Assembly (NCBI GenBank): GCA_040275305.1
Contig: JBEOJY010000002.1
Location: 1-48,452 of the forward strand
Origin: JBEOJY01 sp040275305
Lineage (GTDB): Bacteria; Pseudomonadota; Alphaproteobacteria; UBA9219
DNA: 48,452 nt
Reading direction: 5' to 3'
Of this stretch, positions 1 to 7,985 are shown one piece after another. Position 1 is the stretch's first letter; the number at the start of each line of letters is the position of its first letter. Made by a program: the position numbers and the translations under genes. The notes beneath the pieces were generated by a model. It was not told the DNA's origin and made no database searches. It was given only the letters and a program-made list of their open reading frames with translations.

Positions 1-455
1 TGGACGACGACACCGAAATTACATCGGAAACTATTGCGCCTTTAGCGTCATGGGTTGAACAGGCAACGCAAGTTCCCATTCCGGCGCTTCCGATTACAAC
101 CGCCAGCGGACGCCGCCTAAAAGCCGTCCTCAGCATGACAGGCGTCCTGAATGCGCGCGCCGCCGCCGCCTATCTTCCGGGCCAGATTGTCATCAGCAAC
201 ATCATGTGGGACCCTGAATCCCTCCGCTCGCAAAGCTATCTGGTGCATGAGTTGGTCCATCACACGCAATTAATTGGCCGCAAGCAATATTCCTGCGCCG
301 CCGCCAAGGAACGCGAAGCCTATATGCTGCAAAACCGCTGGCTTGAAGCAAATGGCGAAGAACCGCTAGTAACGCAAGAATGGATTGAACGCATATCAAG
401 CTGCTCCGCTTTCCTTTCAGAAGACGATGCGGAATTGGCGCGCGACCAGTCCTAA
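1..455 (+). CDS. 5'-truncated protein with HExxH zinc-metalloprotease-like motif
   Basis: The frame is open from base 3, so the true start lies upstream of the window and only the last ~150 codons are present. The internal ATG at 135 has no obvious ribosome binding site and is probably not the start. The visible part contains HELVHHTQ, an HExxH zinc-binding motif, followed by a helix-rich stretch with ERE and a CAAAKEREA segment, where a third zinc ligand would be expected. Two further cysteines are seen (CAAA, SSCS). This resembles small alphaproteobacterial proteins of unknown function with a minimal gluzincin-like core. Peptidase activity is an inference from HExxH only. Nothing downstream is tightly coupled: 269 bases, including an AT dinucleotide run near 531-541, separate it from the next gene. 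Confidence 0.6.
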   Translation, partial: DDDTEITSETIAPLASWVEQATQVPIPALPITTASGRRLKAVLSMTGVLNARAAAAYLPGQIVISNIMWDPESLRSQSYLVHELVHHTQLIGRKQYSCAAAKEREAYMLQNRWLEANGEEPLVTQEWIERISSCSAFLSEDDAELARDQS

Positions 456-724
456 AAACCAGCTCACGCCACCTCCCCTGCCTGCGGCCCCTGTCGCCAC
501 GGCAACCCGCCGACCACACAACATACTGAAATATATATATATTTATAGTAAAGCCCCCACAAAACAGCCCGTTAAGCATAGTTTTTTGCAGTCGGGCAAA
601 CAAAATGCTGGAAAAAGTCCTACAATTTCATTAAAAAGGACGGAGCAATCCTGCGACATGCCGTTGTGATAGACATTTATTGGAAATCAGGCAATCCAGA
701 TTGGATATACCGGAGGAATACCTT

Positions 725-1306
725 ATGAAAAAATTTGCGCTTGTTATCATCGCCGCGCTATTGTTTGCGCAAAGCCACGCAGTCGTCGCATCCGATTGGA
801 TGACCGAGTTGCGTGAAGCCCTTGCCAACGGCAACTTTGCGGAAATCAACGTCATCGCCGCCAACAACCCTGGCGCGCAAAACGATATCGCCCTGTTTCT
901 TCTGCGTGAAGGCCAAAACAACCTTGCGACAAGGCCAGATGTGGCAATCAGGCTCTTCTCGGCCGCTGTCCCGTTCGCCTCTCAAATCAAGCTAACGAGC
1001 GCGCGCGAAGCAGGAAACATCATTGCGGCATTCCTCGCGCTTGCGCGTGACCCTGCATTCCAGAAGCGTAACCCGCAAGGCGCTTCAGATATCTTCACGG
1101 CCGCGCTTGCGATGAGTATAGAACCGAACATTGTCGTTGCGAACCCCAATCTGCATAATGTTGTATTGGCCGACGCGCGGGATTTCATGGGAGACAACCC
1201 TGTGGATGCGAACAAAGTGCTGGCCGACCAGATTAATCTCGCGCTGCAGGTAGGTTCCCCTGCGCCGATTGGCCCTCGCGGCGTAATTAACCCTAGCGCG
1301 GAGTAA
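725..1306 (+). CDS. Small secreted or periplasmic protein of unknown function
   Basis: 193 residues. An in-frame ATG exists at 680, but 725 is preferred: GGAGG sits at 712-716, eight bases upstream, and this start gives a clean signal peptide (MKKFALVIIAALLFAQSHA, cleavage near residue 19-23). The mature part is rich in Ala and Asn and looks all-helical. It carries EALANGNFAEINVIAANNP, which suggests an ankyrin/TPR-like or helical-repeat fold, and ends in a Pro/Gly-rich tail. No catalytic motif was recognised. It lies upstream of the EPS export genes in the same direction, separated by 176 bases, so a periplasmic role in the envelope programme is possible but unproven. Confidence 0.75.
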   Translation: MKKFALVIIAALLFAQSHAVVASDWMTELREALANGNFAEINVIAANNPGAQNDIALFLLREGQNNLATRPDVAIRLFSAAVPFASQIKLTSAREAGNIIAAFLALARDPAFQKRNPQGASDIFTAALAMSIEPNIVVANPNLHNVVLADARDFMGDNPVDANKVLADQINLALQVGSPAPIGPRGVINPSAE

Positions 1307-1482
1307 GAACAAAACGGACTAACCTGATAGGAAGTGTTGCCGCCGAACCTCATCAAGCGTCTGGATCGCTCCAACAGCCAACGACGCTCTTGAGTTTTAC
1401 AAGCTATCGTCCCATCATGGGCCAAAATTGAAGAACTCCGGAAAACTTTATAGTTCTTTATCCTCTAAAGGAGAGCACGATT

Positions 1483-2796
1483 ATGAAAAAGAGCGTAACA
1501 GCTGCCATTGTGGCCGTCACCGGCCTTCTCGTCGCAGGCGCCGCGCATGCTGACGTTGACCTTTTCAACGTCAATCAGCAGCAACTTGACGCATCCATCA
1601 ATATGCGCCGCTCTACGACTGAACAAGCTGACCCCATTCGCGGTCAGGCCATCTCGGAACGCGCCCGCCCGGATTACGATCCAGTCCCGGTCCCCGTAGG
1701 CTCATTCCAGCTGTTTCCCGCGCTGAACCTCGGTTCATACTATGACAGCAACATTTTCGCGGTAAGAAATGGCGAAATCGATGACGTAATCTGGAAAATC
1801 AATCCGACCATGACGTTGTCTTCGAACTGGGGCCGTCACGCGCTTGTCTTCACAGGCTTTGGCGACTTCAATTATTACAGCAACAACAACGAGCAGGTTT
1901 ATCACGCAGGTGCCATCCAGGCTGAAGGGCGCTACGACATCGCCGAACAGACTTGGCTCTCCGGCCTGACAAGCTACCAGCGCGCGGCGGAAATGCGCGG
2001 TGGCCTCAACGCCCCCGGCAACTCCGTCGGCCCCAGCGAATATAATCTCTATACGGCAGCAGCGGGAGCCTACCGTGGCGTCGGCAAGTTGAAAGCAGCG
2101 GCGGACTACAAGTTCGCTTACTATGACTACACCTCGATTGATCTTATCGGCGGCGGCGTTGCGAGCCAGAACGAGCGTGATCGCACCCAGAACGACATAA
2201 CGGGATCGCTGGGATACGAAGTCACCCGGAACCTACGCCCCTACGTCAAGGGTGGCTATAATTGGGTCAACTACACGCGCGGCGGCGAAAACACCTCGGA
2301 CGGCTACAATATGGATGTCGGCGCAAAAGCTGACCTTGGCGGCCTCGTCACAGCGGACGTCTACATGGGTTACCTGTCGAGAGACTTCGTCAACGTCAAC
2401 AACGGAACCACGATCGACGCGCTTGATTTCGGCGCCGACATCCTCTGGAACGTGACAACCCTGACCTCCATCGCAGGCAAGGCGCGCAGAAGCATCGAAC
2501 AGACCACGGACGTGGCTTCGCCCGGTGTTTTGGCCTCGCAAGGCTCCATCATGATCACGCATGAACTGCGTCGTAACTTGCTGATCGAAGGCAACGTAAC
2601 ATACTACTCTCTCGACTACCTGAAGTCGCCACGCCTTGATCACCTGTATGGAGCGGGAACAGGCATGCGCTACTTCATGAACCGCCATATATTTGGCGAT
2701 CTGACCTATGATTTAGAGCATCGCACATCGGAAAACACGACCGGCGTAGGGTACAACCGCCATATCGCGTTCCTCCGCGTCGGCGTGCAGTACTAG
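1483..2796 (+). CDS. Outer-membrane beta-barrel protein of an EPS export locus (BBP2_2-like)
   Basis: 437 residues with a signal peptide (MKKSVTAAIVAVTGLLVAGAAHA) and a good ribosome site (AAAGGAGA at about 1468-1475). After a short linker, the sequence is a run of alternating aromatic/polar strands (for example GSYYDSNIF, VFTGFGDFNYYSN, KFAYYDYT, LRPYVKGGYNWVNY) and ends in FLRVGVQY, the terminal aromatic signature of outer-membrane barrels. It matches the general character of the putative beta-barrel porin 2 family found next to polysaccharide genes. It is followed after 14 bases by a short Wza-type protein. Likely job: outer-membrane channel for the polysaccharide. The family name is from pattern recognition, not a search. 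Confidence 0.8.
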   Translation: MKKSVTAAIVAVTGLLVAGAAHADVDLFNVNQQQLDASINMRRSTTEQADPIRGQAISERARPDYDPVPVPVGSFQLFPALNLGSYYDSNIFAVRNGEIDDVIWKINPTMTLSSNWGRHALVFTGFGDFNYYSNNNEQVYHAGAIQAEGRYDIAEQTWLSGLTSYQRAAEMRGGLNAPGNSVGPSEYNLYTAAAGAYRGVGKLKAAADYKFAYYDYTSIDLIGGGVASQNERDRTQNDITGSLGYEVTRNLRPYVKGGYNWVNYTRGGENTSDGYNMDVGAKADLGGLVTADVYMGYLSRDFVNVNNGTTIDALDFGADILWNVTTLTSIAGKARRSIEQTTDVASPGVLASQGSIMITHELRRNLLIEGNVTYYSLDYLKSPRLDHLYGAGTGMRYFMNRHIFGDLTYDLEHRTSENTTGVGYNRHIAFLRVGVQY

Positions 2797-2810
2797 GAAA
2801 AGAGCATAAG

Positions 2811-3452
2811 ATGACGCTGCGAGGAATTCTGCCCATATTAGCTTTTGCGCTGCTGATGCTCGCATGCGGAGCTTTTGTCTCCGCGCCGCAAGCCAACGCC
2901 CAGCAAGCTGGCTATGAAATGCAGGATTCCTCGACAACGCCAATGTCTCAACCGCAACAAGTTCCGGGCGGCTCGCTCATCGGTACAGGAAAGGACTACG
3001 TTCTTGGCATCGGCGATAAGCTGAAGATTACCATTTTCGGCGAGCCGGATCTTTCCGGAAGCTTCGAGATATCCTCGGTTGGCACGATCTCTATGCCCCT
3101 GATAGGCGAAGTTCAGGCCGCGCAAAGAACCGTCTCCCAGATACAAACGGACATCACGCATAAACTGGCCAGTGGTTACATGCGTAACCCGCATGTCAGC
3201 CTTGAAGTCTTGAATTATCGGCCATTTTTCATCATCGGCGAAGTCATGAAGCCGGGCAGCTACAACTACGTCAATGGCATGACCGTCATCAACGCTATCG
3301 CGCTTGCCGGAGGCTATACCTACCGTGCCGACAAAGATGGTGCCACCATCAAGCACGCAAACGGCAATCAGGCGACCAAGGAACTACCGGCAAGCGAATA
3401 CACCACCGTGCAACCCGGTGATGTGATTAACGTGCCGGAGCGTTTTTTCTAG
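2811..3452 (+). CDS. Short polysaccharide export protein (Wza/OPX family)
   Basis: 213 residues. An N-terminal hydrophobic segment is followed by Ala/Gln-rich sequence; LMLACG could be a degenerate lipobox. The polysaccharide export domain starts near residue 60 (DYVLGIGDKLKITIFGEPDLSG, written here only as landmark DYVLGIGDKLKITIF). It is followed by one SLBB-type segment with FFIIGEVMKPGSYNY and INAIALAGGY. Canonical Wza is much longer and ends in an amphipathic helix that forms the outer-membrane pore. Here the protein stops at NVPERFF with no such tail, so outer-membrane passage probably depends on the adjacent beta-barrel protein. It is followed by a 399-base gap before the Wzc-type gene. 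Confidence 0.88.
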   Translation: MTLRGILPILAFALLMLACGAFVSAPQANAQQAGYEMQDSSTTPMSQPQQVPGGSLIGTGKDYVLGIGDKLKITIFGEPDLSGSFEISSVGTISMPLIGEVQAAQRTVSQIQTDITHKLASGYMRNPHVSLEVLNYRPFFIIGEVMKPGSYNYVNGMTVINAIALAGGYTYRADKDGATIKHANGNQATKELPASEYTTVQPGDVINVPERFF

Positions 3453-3851
3453 AAACTAAAAAATATTCCATAATATTTCATCAAGTGACGTCAAAAAACG
3501 AAATAAACAGATCAAGAAAGTAAAAAACAGGATAGTATTAAGAAAGACTTTATATTTTCTGAATTATAGTTTTTGACTGTAAATGACAAAAATGTTCGCA
3601 AGGAATCACCAGAGAATGGCGCGTAGCATTCGAACCATTCCAACCTGCGCAACAAGGCATGCCCTAAAGGACGCTGTATTGCCAAAACCAGCCAAAAGCT
3701 TAACCAAAAGGGTATTTGGAACAGGGCATTTATCCGCCCACTTAAGCCACGAAGCAAAGCGGTAGACGAGTAAAAACACAAATCAAAAATATTTAGACCC
3801 GTTTCGGCGAGTCCAAACGAAAGAATATAAATTGGAAGGCAGGATTTTATC
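3453..3851. other. AT-rich intergenic region upstream of the Wzc-type kinase
   Basis: 399 bases that are clearly AT-richer than the flanking genes, with A/T runs at 3460-3560. One short open frame (3583-3765) is Arg/His/Lys-rich, lacks a ribosome site and is not called. The ribosome site of the kinase gene (GGCAGGA, about 3838-3844) is at the end. The region most likely carries the separate promoter and 5' leader of the kinase gene, so the kinase may be regulated independently of the barrel and export genes. Confidence 0.5.
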
Positions 3852-5996
3852 ATGGATAACGATCAATTGTTAATGATGACCGACGCGCGCGAGCTTATTC
3901 TGTTCGCAAAACGCAATGCGCGAATGATCGGCCTCACAACTCTAGGAATGCTGATCCTCGCCTTCGTGTTAGCGCTCGTTCTTCCCGCGCGCTACAGCGG
4001 CGAAGCGATTGTCATCATCGACCCGCGCAAAACCAACCCGACCAACATGCAATCCGTCTTCTCAACTCTTCCGGCGGACAACTCGGTCGTGCGCAGCGAA
4101 ATGGATATCATCAAGTCGCATGCCGTGATCAACCGCGTCATCGACCAGATGGACTTGCTGCGCAACCCTGATTTCAATTCCCAACTCTCCCAATCCAAAG
4201 GACTGTTAAGCTTTTTCCGCAACAAAGGCGAAGAAAACCAGAAGCGCATGGCAAGCGAAGAGCGCAGCGCCATAGCCGCCAAACTCCTAAAAAACCTCGA
4301 CGTAGAAAACGATGGTCGCTCCTATAGCATTGCCATCCGCTACCGCGACCGCGACCCTGCCCGCGCCGCGCAAATTGCGAACAGCTTCACGGACCAATAT
4401 CTCATCGATCAATTGGAAGTAAAATACGACGTAATGAAACGCATCAACCTATGGCTGTCCAAGCGCCTAGGCGAATTGCAAGGCACCGTCAAGACCGCCG
4501 AACGCGCTGTCGAAGAATATCGCATCACGCATAACCTCGTGAACATGGGCGATGAAACCCTAACGCAGCAACAGATCGGCGCCATCGACGAACATCTGTT
4601 TCAAGCGCAAGCCGAACGCTCGCAAGCACTTGCCCGCCTCAACAGCGTCAAGCACCTGAGCGCCGACCAGATCGAATCCTCGTCGGTTATCATGGCATCG
4701 TCGTTGATCCAGCAGCTAAAACAACAAGAAGCGCTAGTCCGCCGCAAGGAAGCCGATCTTGCCACGCGCTACGGTGACCGCCACCCTTCCATGATCGACA
4801 CGCGCAACGAACTGCGCAGCATCCGCGAAAAGATCAGCGAAGAAGTCCGCAAGACTATCTCAGGACTTCGTAACGATTTCGACATCAGCGAAGCGAAGGT
4901 CGACAGCCTGGAAGGCCAACTCGCCAAACTGAAAGCCGAAGCCGGTATCGGCAACAAGGCCATGGTTACCTTGCGTGAACTTGAACGCCAAGCCAGCGCG
5001 AACCGCAGCCTCTACGAAGGATTTCTCGGCCGCTTCAAGCAAATGGCCGAACAACAGGACCTTCAGGTTGCCGACTCGCGCATCATCGCGCGCGCGGAAG
5101 TCCCGCATAAAGCCTACTTCCCAAGCATCCCCATCTTCCTTGCCGTCGGCGCCGCGATGGGCTTTGTCGTTGGCTTCCTAATCGCGCTGTTGCTTGAGCA
5201 TATGGATCGCGGCCTGCGCTCGCTCAGCATGGCCGAAAAGCTGTTCGGCGTGTCCGGTCTTGGTATCATTCCGGTCGCCGAAGTCGCCAGCGGCCAGCTT
5301 CCGACCGACTACGTGCTCAAAAAACCGCTGTCGGTCTACGCCGAATCCATCCGTTCGGTCAGCGCGGCGATCCACTTCTCGAACGTCGACGCGCCGCCGA
5401 AGGTCATCGTCGTCACCAGCTCGTTCCCCGGCGAAGGAAAAACCTCCTTCTCGACTTCGCTCGCCCGCATTCAGGCGCGCTCGAAGCAGAAGGTCATCGT
5501 CATCGACGCCGATATGCGCCGCCCGCGCGTGCACAGCACGATGGGACTCGATAAGTCGAAACCCGACCTTGCCATGTTGCTCGCAGGAAAGGCGACGCTG
5601 GAACAGACGATCCAACACGATATCAGCGGCGCAGACGCCATCATGGCCCGCCCGCGCACAGCCAACCCTCAGGATCTCATCGCCTCGCACCAAATGGAAA
5701 AGCTGCTGGCCACGCTGCGCGAACGCTATGACATGATCATCATCGACACGCCGCCGGTCATGACTGTAGCAGACGCGATCCTTGCCGGACAAAAGGCCGA
5801 CACCACCGTCTATGTCGCGCGCTGGTCCTCGACGCCACGCGAAGTCGTGGGCGAAGGCCTCAAGAAACTGGCAAAATTCAACATCCGCACGGCAGGGCTG
5901 GTTCTTTCGCAAGTAGACTTGCGCGACCGCAAGCAATACGGCTACGATGATTACGGATCGTACTATGGCCACTACAAAAACTACTACACCAACTAG
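3852..5996 (+). CDS. Wzc-type polysaccharide co-polymerase and tyrosine autokinase (BY-kinase)
   Basis: 714 residues, the usual length of fused Wzc proteins. Order of parts: TM1 (residues ~25-47), Wzz chain-length domain with RYSGEAIVIIDPRK, a long coiled-coil region (~200-400), TM2 (~425-447), then a bacterial tyrosine kinase domain. Kinase motifs seen: Walker A SSFPGEGKTSFS (~521-530), Walker A' VIVIDADMRRPRVH, and Walker B MIIIDTPPVMTVADA (~625). The tail is a tyrosine cluster (YGYDDYGSYYGHYKNYY), the autophosphorylation site in this family. Role: inner-membrane partner of Wza, controlling EPS polymerisation and export by phosphorylation cycling. AGGA at 3841-3844 supports the ATG at 3852. 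A cognate low-molecular-weight tyrosine phosphatase is not visible nearby. Confidence 0.95.
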   Translation: MDNDQLLMMTDARELILFAKRNARMIGLTTLGMLILAFVLALVLPARYSGEAIVIIDPRKTNPTNMQSVFSTLPADNSVVRSEMDIIKSHAVINRVIDQMDLLRNPDFNSQLSQSKGLLSFFRNKGEENQKRMASEERSAIAAKLLKNLDVENDGRSYSIAIRYRDRDPARAAQIANSFTDQYLIDQLEVKYDVMKRINLWLSKRLGELQGTVKTAERAVEEYRITHNLVNMGDETLTQQQIGAIDEHLFQAQAERSQALARLNSVKHLSADQIESSSVIMASSLIQQLKQQEALVRRKEADLATRYGDRHPSMIDTRNELRSIREKISEEVRKTISGLRNDFDISEAKVDSLEGQLAKLKAEAGIGNKAMVTLRELERQASANRSLYEGFLGRFKQMAEQQDLQVADSRIIARAEVPHKAYFPSIPIFLAVGAAMGFVVGFLIALLLEHMDRGLRSLSMAEKLFGVSGLGIIPVAEVASGQLPTDYVLKKPLSVYAESIRSVSAAIHFSNVDAPPKVIVVTSSFPGEGKTSFSTSLARIQARSKQKVIVIDADMRRPRVHSTMGLDKSKPDLAMLLAGKATLEQTIQHDISGADAIMARPRTANPQDLIASHQMEKLLATLRERYDMIIIDTPPVMTVADAILAGQKADTTVYVARWSSTPREVVGEGLKKLAKFNIRTAGLVLSQVDLRDRKQYGYDDYGSYYGHYKNYYTN

Positions 5997-6006
5997 CGAA
6001 CAGCGA

Positions 6007-6672
6007 ATGGCTTCTCTTGCCAAAGCGCCAAATGCGCAAGCGACGCCAAGAGGAAACGTGGTCGGTCTTGCATCGGTATCGACAAGGAAAATCGTCTATG
6101 CCGTGCTGGGGACATGGCTAGTGATGGCGGCTTCCGTCAATCTTCTAGGCACTTTTACGCCGACCGCGCGCAAGAACGAAGACATGATCCGCAACGTGCA
6201 GATCGTGGCAAGCCATCTTGTGCAGCTCCCCGTCTTGCTTCCCACGGAATCCCGAACGATTGATCCCGCCATATGGGATAGCCTGAAGAAAATCCAAGAA
6301 TCGGCCTTAAAAAGGAGTCCGGCCGATCCCTACGCCTGGTCACGCCTGTCCTGGCTGCGCCGCAAAGCGGGCGACAGCGAGCAAGACGCCTTCGCCGCGC
6401 TGCGCATGTCCGACCTCGTCAGCCCTTACGAAGCGCCCCAGTTGGCAGAACGCGCCGTGACGTGGCGTAGCTTCCGCAACGTGCAAACCCTCGAACAGCA
6501 ACGCTATCAAGTGGCCCTTTGGAACAAAGCGTTCATGCTGGACGATCAGGAAACTTTGCGCATGGCCGTCCAGAACAAGCTGACCGACGAAGTCGGCAAA
6601 GCCCTCGCCAGCGTCAACCCCGCCGCTGCGGAAGACTGGAAATCACGCCTCAATCAAGTGCAAATCCCGTAA
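6007..6672 (+). CDS. Membrane-anchored helical protein of the EPS locus, unknown function
   Basis: 221 residues from ATG 6007. Starts at 5965 or 5947 are also open but would overlap the tyrosine-tail codons of the kinase gene. Residues ~25-50 form one hydrophobic segment (IVYAVLGTWLVMAASVNLL). The rest is periplasmic and helical, with a TPR-like rhythm (ALKRSPADPYAWSRLSWLRRKAGD, landmark SPADPYAWSRLSWL). This layout, one TM plus TPR-like repeats next to a Wzc kinase, is common for accessory proteins of EPS assembly. No enzyme motif is present. The gene begins within ten bases of the kinase stop and is probably co-transcribed with it. Confidence 0.75.
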   Translation: MASLAKAPNAQATPRGNVVGLASVSTRKIVYAVLGTWLVMAASVNLLGTFTPTARKNEDMIRNVQIVASHLVQLPVLLPTESRTIDPAIWDSLKKIQESALKRSPADPYAWSRLSWLRRKAGDSEQDAFAALRMSDLVSPYEAPQLAERAVTWRSFRNVQTLEQQRYQVALWNKAFMLDDQETLRMAVQNKLTDEVGKALASVNPAAAEDWKSRLNQVQIP

Positions 6673-6814
6673 ATCCCCCCGGTTCCACCATGAATATTGT
6701 TCAATTCCCCCTCGATTATTAAGCAGGGCGGAATCATAAATTATGAAGATTGATTAAGAAGGAACGATAGGCCGGATCAAGGGCCGCGTGGATGCGTTTG
6801 AGCTTGAGGGATCT

Positions 6815-6878
6815 TTTAGAGTCTCCCTCTGAGATCCGTAAACCCCCCGGCTTTAGCCGGATGGGATAAAAGGATATA
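6815..6878 (+). repeat. Left arm of a 64-bp inverted repeat (IS200/IS605-type left end)
   Basis: This arm is the reverse complement of 7630-7693 with one mismatch (A at 6832). It contains the hairpin CCGGCTTTAGCCGG at about 6848-6861. The other arm sits immediately upstream of an IS200 tnpA start, so this sequence is read as an IS200-type left end whose own transposase gene is missing. The IS5-family copy starts at its last base. Confidence 0.85.
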
Positions 6879-7490
6879 GTCCCCCGTGAAATATTCTCAA
6901 ACTCTGCGCAGCAGCTAGGTATTCAAGCAAAACAGAGTGGAAGGCTTTGCAAGAAAGGCACGGTTCTGGGCGAGATTTCTTGCAAAAAAAGTATGGGGAT
7001 TCCCAAAACCTTCGGAGTGTGATTCCCTTTCGGCGCAGCGAAAAGCCAAGGCGGGAGGGAGCATGAAGCCGAAAGAGCGGATGGAAACGGGCCAGACGGA
7101 CATGTTCCGTGCGCGGCTTGATCAGATCATCGACATGGATCACGCGCTGGTGAAGCTGCGCGGCGGATCGATTGGGCGCACATGAGCGCGACGTTTGGCC
7201 CGGTGTACAAGGACGGCGCGGGCCAACCGCCGTTACCGACGCGGCTGATGGCTGGCCTTGCGATCATCAAGCATGCGGAGAATCTGTCGGACGAGGATAT
7301 GGCAGAACGGTGGGTGCGCGATCCGTATTATCAATATCTGTGCGGCGAAGAATTTTTTCAGCACAAGGCTCCGTTTGATCGTTCATCGCTGACGCGCTGG
7401 CGGCAGCGGATTGGCGAGGAGCGGCTGGCGGCGTTGGTGCTGGAATCCTTGCGGATCGCGCACGCGACGAAGGCTTTGAGCGCGCAGGCT
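6878..7490 (+). mobile_element. Degraded IS5-family element, copy A (right part missing)
   Basis: The left terminal repeat AGTCCCCCGTGAA (6878-6890) is followed by ~170 bases of conserved non-coding sequence and then the 5' half of a transposase gene. The same sequence recurs with few differences at 47294 onward (copy B). The right half is lost: homology ends near 7490, where an IS200 relic begins on the other strand. The left terminal repeat abuts an inverted IS200-type end, so insertion and deletion events were nested here. Confidence 0.85.
7063..7490 (+). pseudogene. IS5-family transposase, frameshifted and 3'-truncated
   Basis: ATG 7063 follows GGGAGGGA (7052-7059). The first frame reads MKPKERMETGQTDMF, LDQIIDMDHALVKL and then shifts. 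The second frame continues with SATFGPVYKDGAGQPPLPTR, LSDEDMAERWVRDPYYQY, CGEEFFQHKAPFDRSSLTRW, all typical of the N-terminal half of IS5-group transposases. Comparison with copy B shows the cause: copy B reads AAGCTGGCGCGG where this copy reads AAGCTGCGCGG at about 7154-7164, a one-base loss. The DDE catalytic core and C-terminus are absent. Not functional. Confidence 0.88.
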
Positions 7491-7621
7491 ATCTCCCTTA
7501 ACAACTCACGACATCGTTGCCCCACGTCTCCGCTCAGAACCGCATACCTGTACTTCGTAATCCACACCAAGTGGTACTTGCAGTCCCATACCGTATGGCT
7601 TCCAGTTTTGTAGCTATCCAT
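7489..7621 (-). pseudogene. IS200/IS605 tnpA (Y1 transposase), 5' fragment only
   Basis: The minus-strand ATG at 7621 follows an AGGGGAGG site. The first ~44 codons read MDSYKTGSHTVWDCKYHLVW and then ITKYRYAVL, GDVGQRCRELLREIA, the classic N-terminus of the small tyrosine HUH transposase TnpA. The HUH motif and catalytic tyrosine lie further on in the family and are missing, because the reading frame runs into the IS5 copy A sequence near 7490. Its left-end hairpin region is 7630-7693. Confidence 0.85.
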
Positions 7622-7629
7622 CCTCCCCT

Positions 7630-7693
7630 TATATCCTTTTATCCCATCCGGCTAAAGCCGGGGGGTTTACGGATCCCAGAGGGAGACTCTAAA
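7630..7693 (-). repeat. Right arm of the 64-bp inverted repeat (IS200-type left end, minus strand)
   Basis: Reverse complement of 6815-6878 with one mismatch. It is the upstream end region of the tnpA relic at 7489-7621 and carries the same CCGGCT/AGCCGG hairpin. The two arms enclose the IS5 copy A fragment. Confidence 0.85.
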
Positions 7694-7981
7694 TCAATTT
7701 CCAATCACATAGCTGGCTTCCGCCCAGATGAACGCAACCTAACCTGCCAGCGCACCTGCACCGACCCGCCCCCCGTAGATCCACCTAAGAAGCCGGATGA
7801 TGACGGCGGCAGCGATTGCCCCACCGGTGATTGCGATAGCGCGGGAGGAGGAGGCGATAGGAAAGATCCGCCCCCCGTGGATCCACCACCGCCACCGCCG
7901 CCTAACCCCTGGAGGCAGTTTCTAAAGCAGCAACAGCCATCCCCCGGCCTCAAAACCGGGGGGCTTCTATCGGATGCTTGA
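7694..7981 (+). pseudogene. 3' remnant of a proline/glycine-rich ORF cut by an IS200-type end
   Basis: The open frame at 7694-7981 reads HIAGFRPDERNLTCQRTC and then two similar blocks, DPPPVDPPKKPDDDGGSD and DRKDPPPVDPPPPPPP, separated by CPTGDCDSAGGGG, ending in NPWRQFLKQQ and a short tail. Upstream the frame runs into IS200 sequence, so no native start remains. Four cysteines and the repeated DPPPVDPP block suggest a low-complexity linker of a secreted or surface protein. I cannot name the parent gene. It could also be chance low-complexity sequence, but the repeated block argues for a former coding sequence. Confidence 0.45.
7941..7962. terminator. Candidate hairpin between the proline-rich remnant and truA
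   Basis: CCCCCGG (7941-7947) pairs with CCGGGGG (7956-7962) around an 8-base loop. The T-run is weak on both sides (CTTCTATC on plus), so it may be a modest bidirectional terminator for the converging remnant and the truA operon. Confidence 0.45.
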
Positions 7982-7985
7982 ATTT

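Noticed and set aside
3583..3765. 60-codon plus-strand frame in the AT-rich gap before the Wzc-type gene
   Set aside because: No ribosome site, basic random-like composition and no motif.
5178..6023. 281-codon minus-strand frame opposite the Wzc-type gene
   Set aside because: Shadow of a well-supported gene; low-complexity Arg/Val/Asp composition and no ribosome site.
6690..6722. Ten-codon frame (MNIVQFPLDY) after the EPS export genes
   Set aside because: No ribosome site or context to support a leader peptide.
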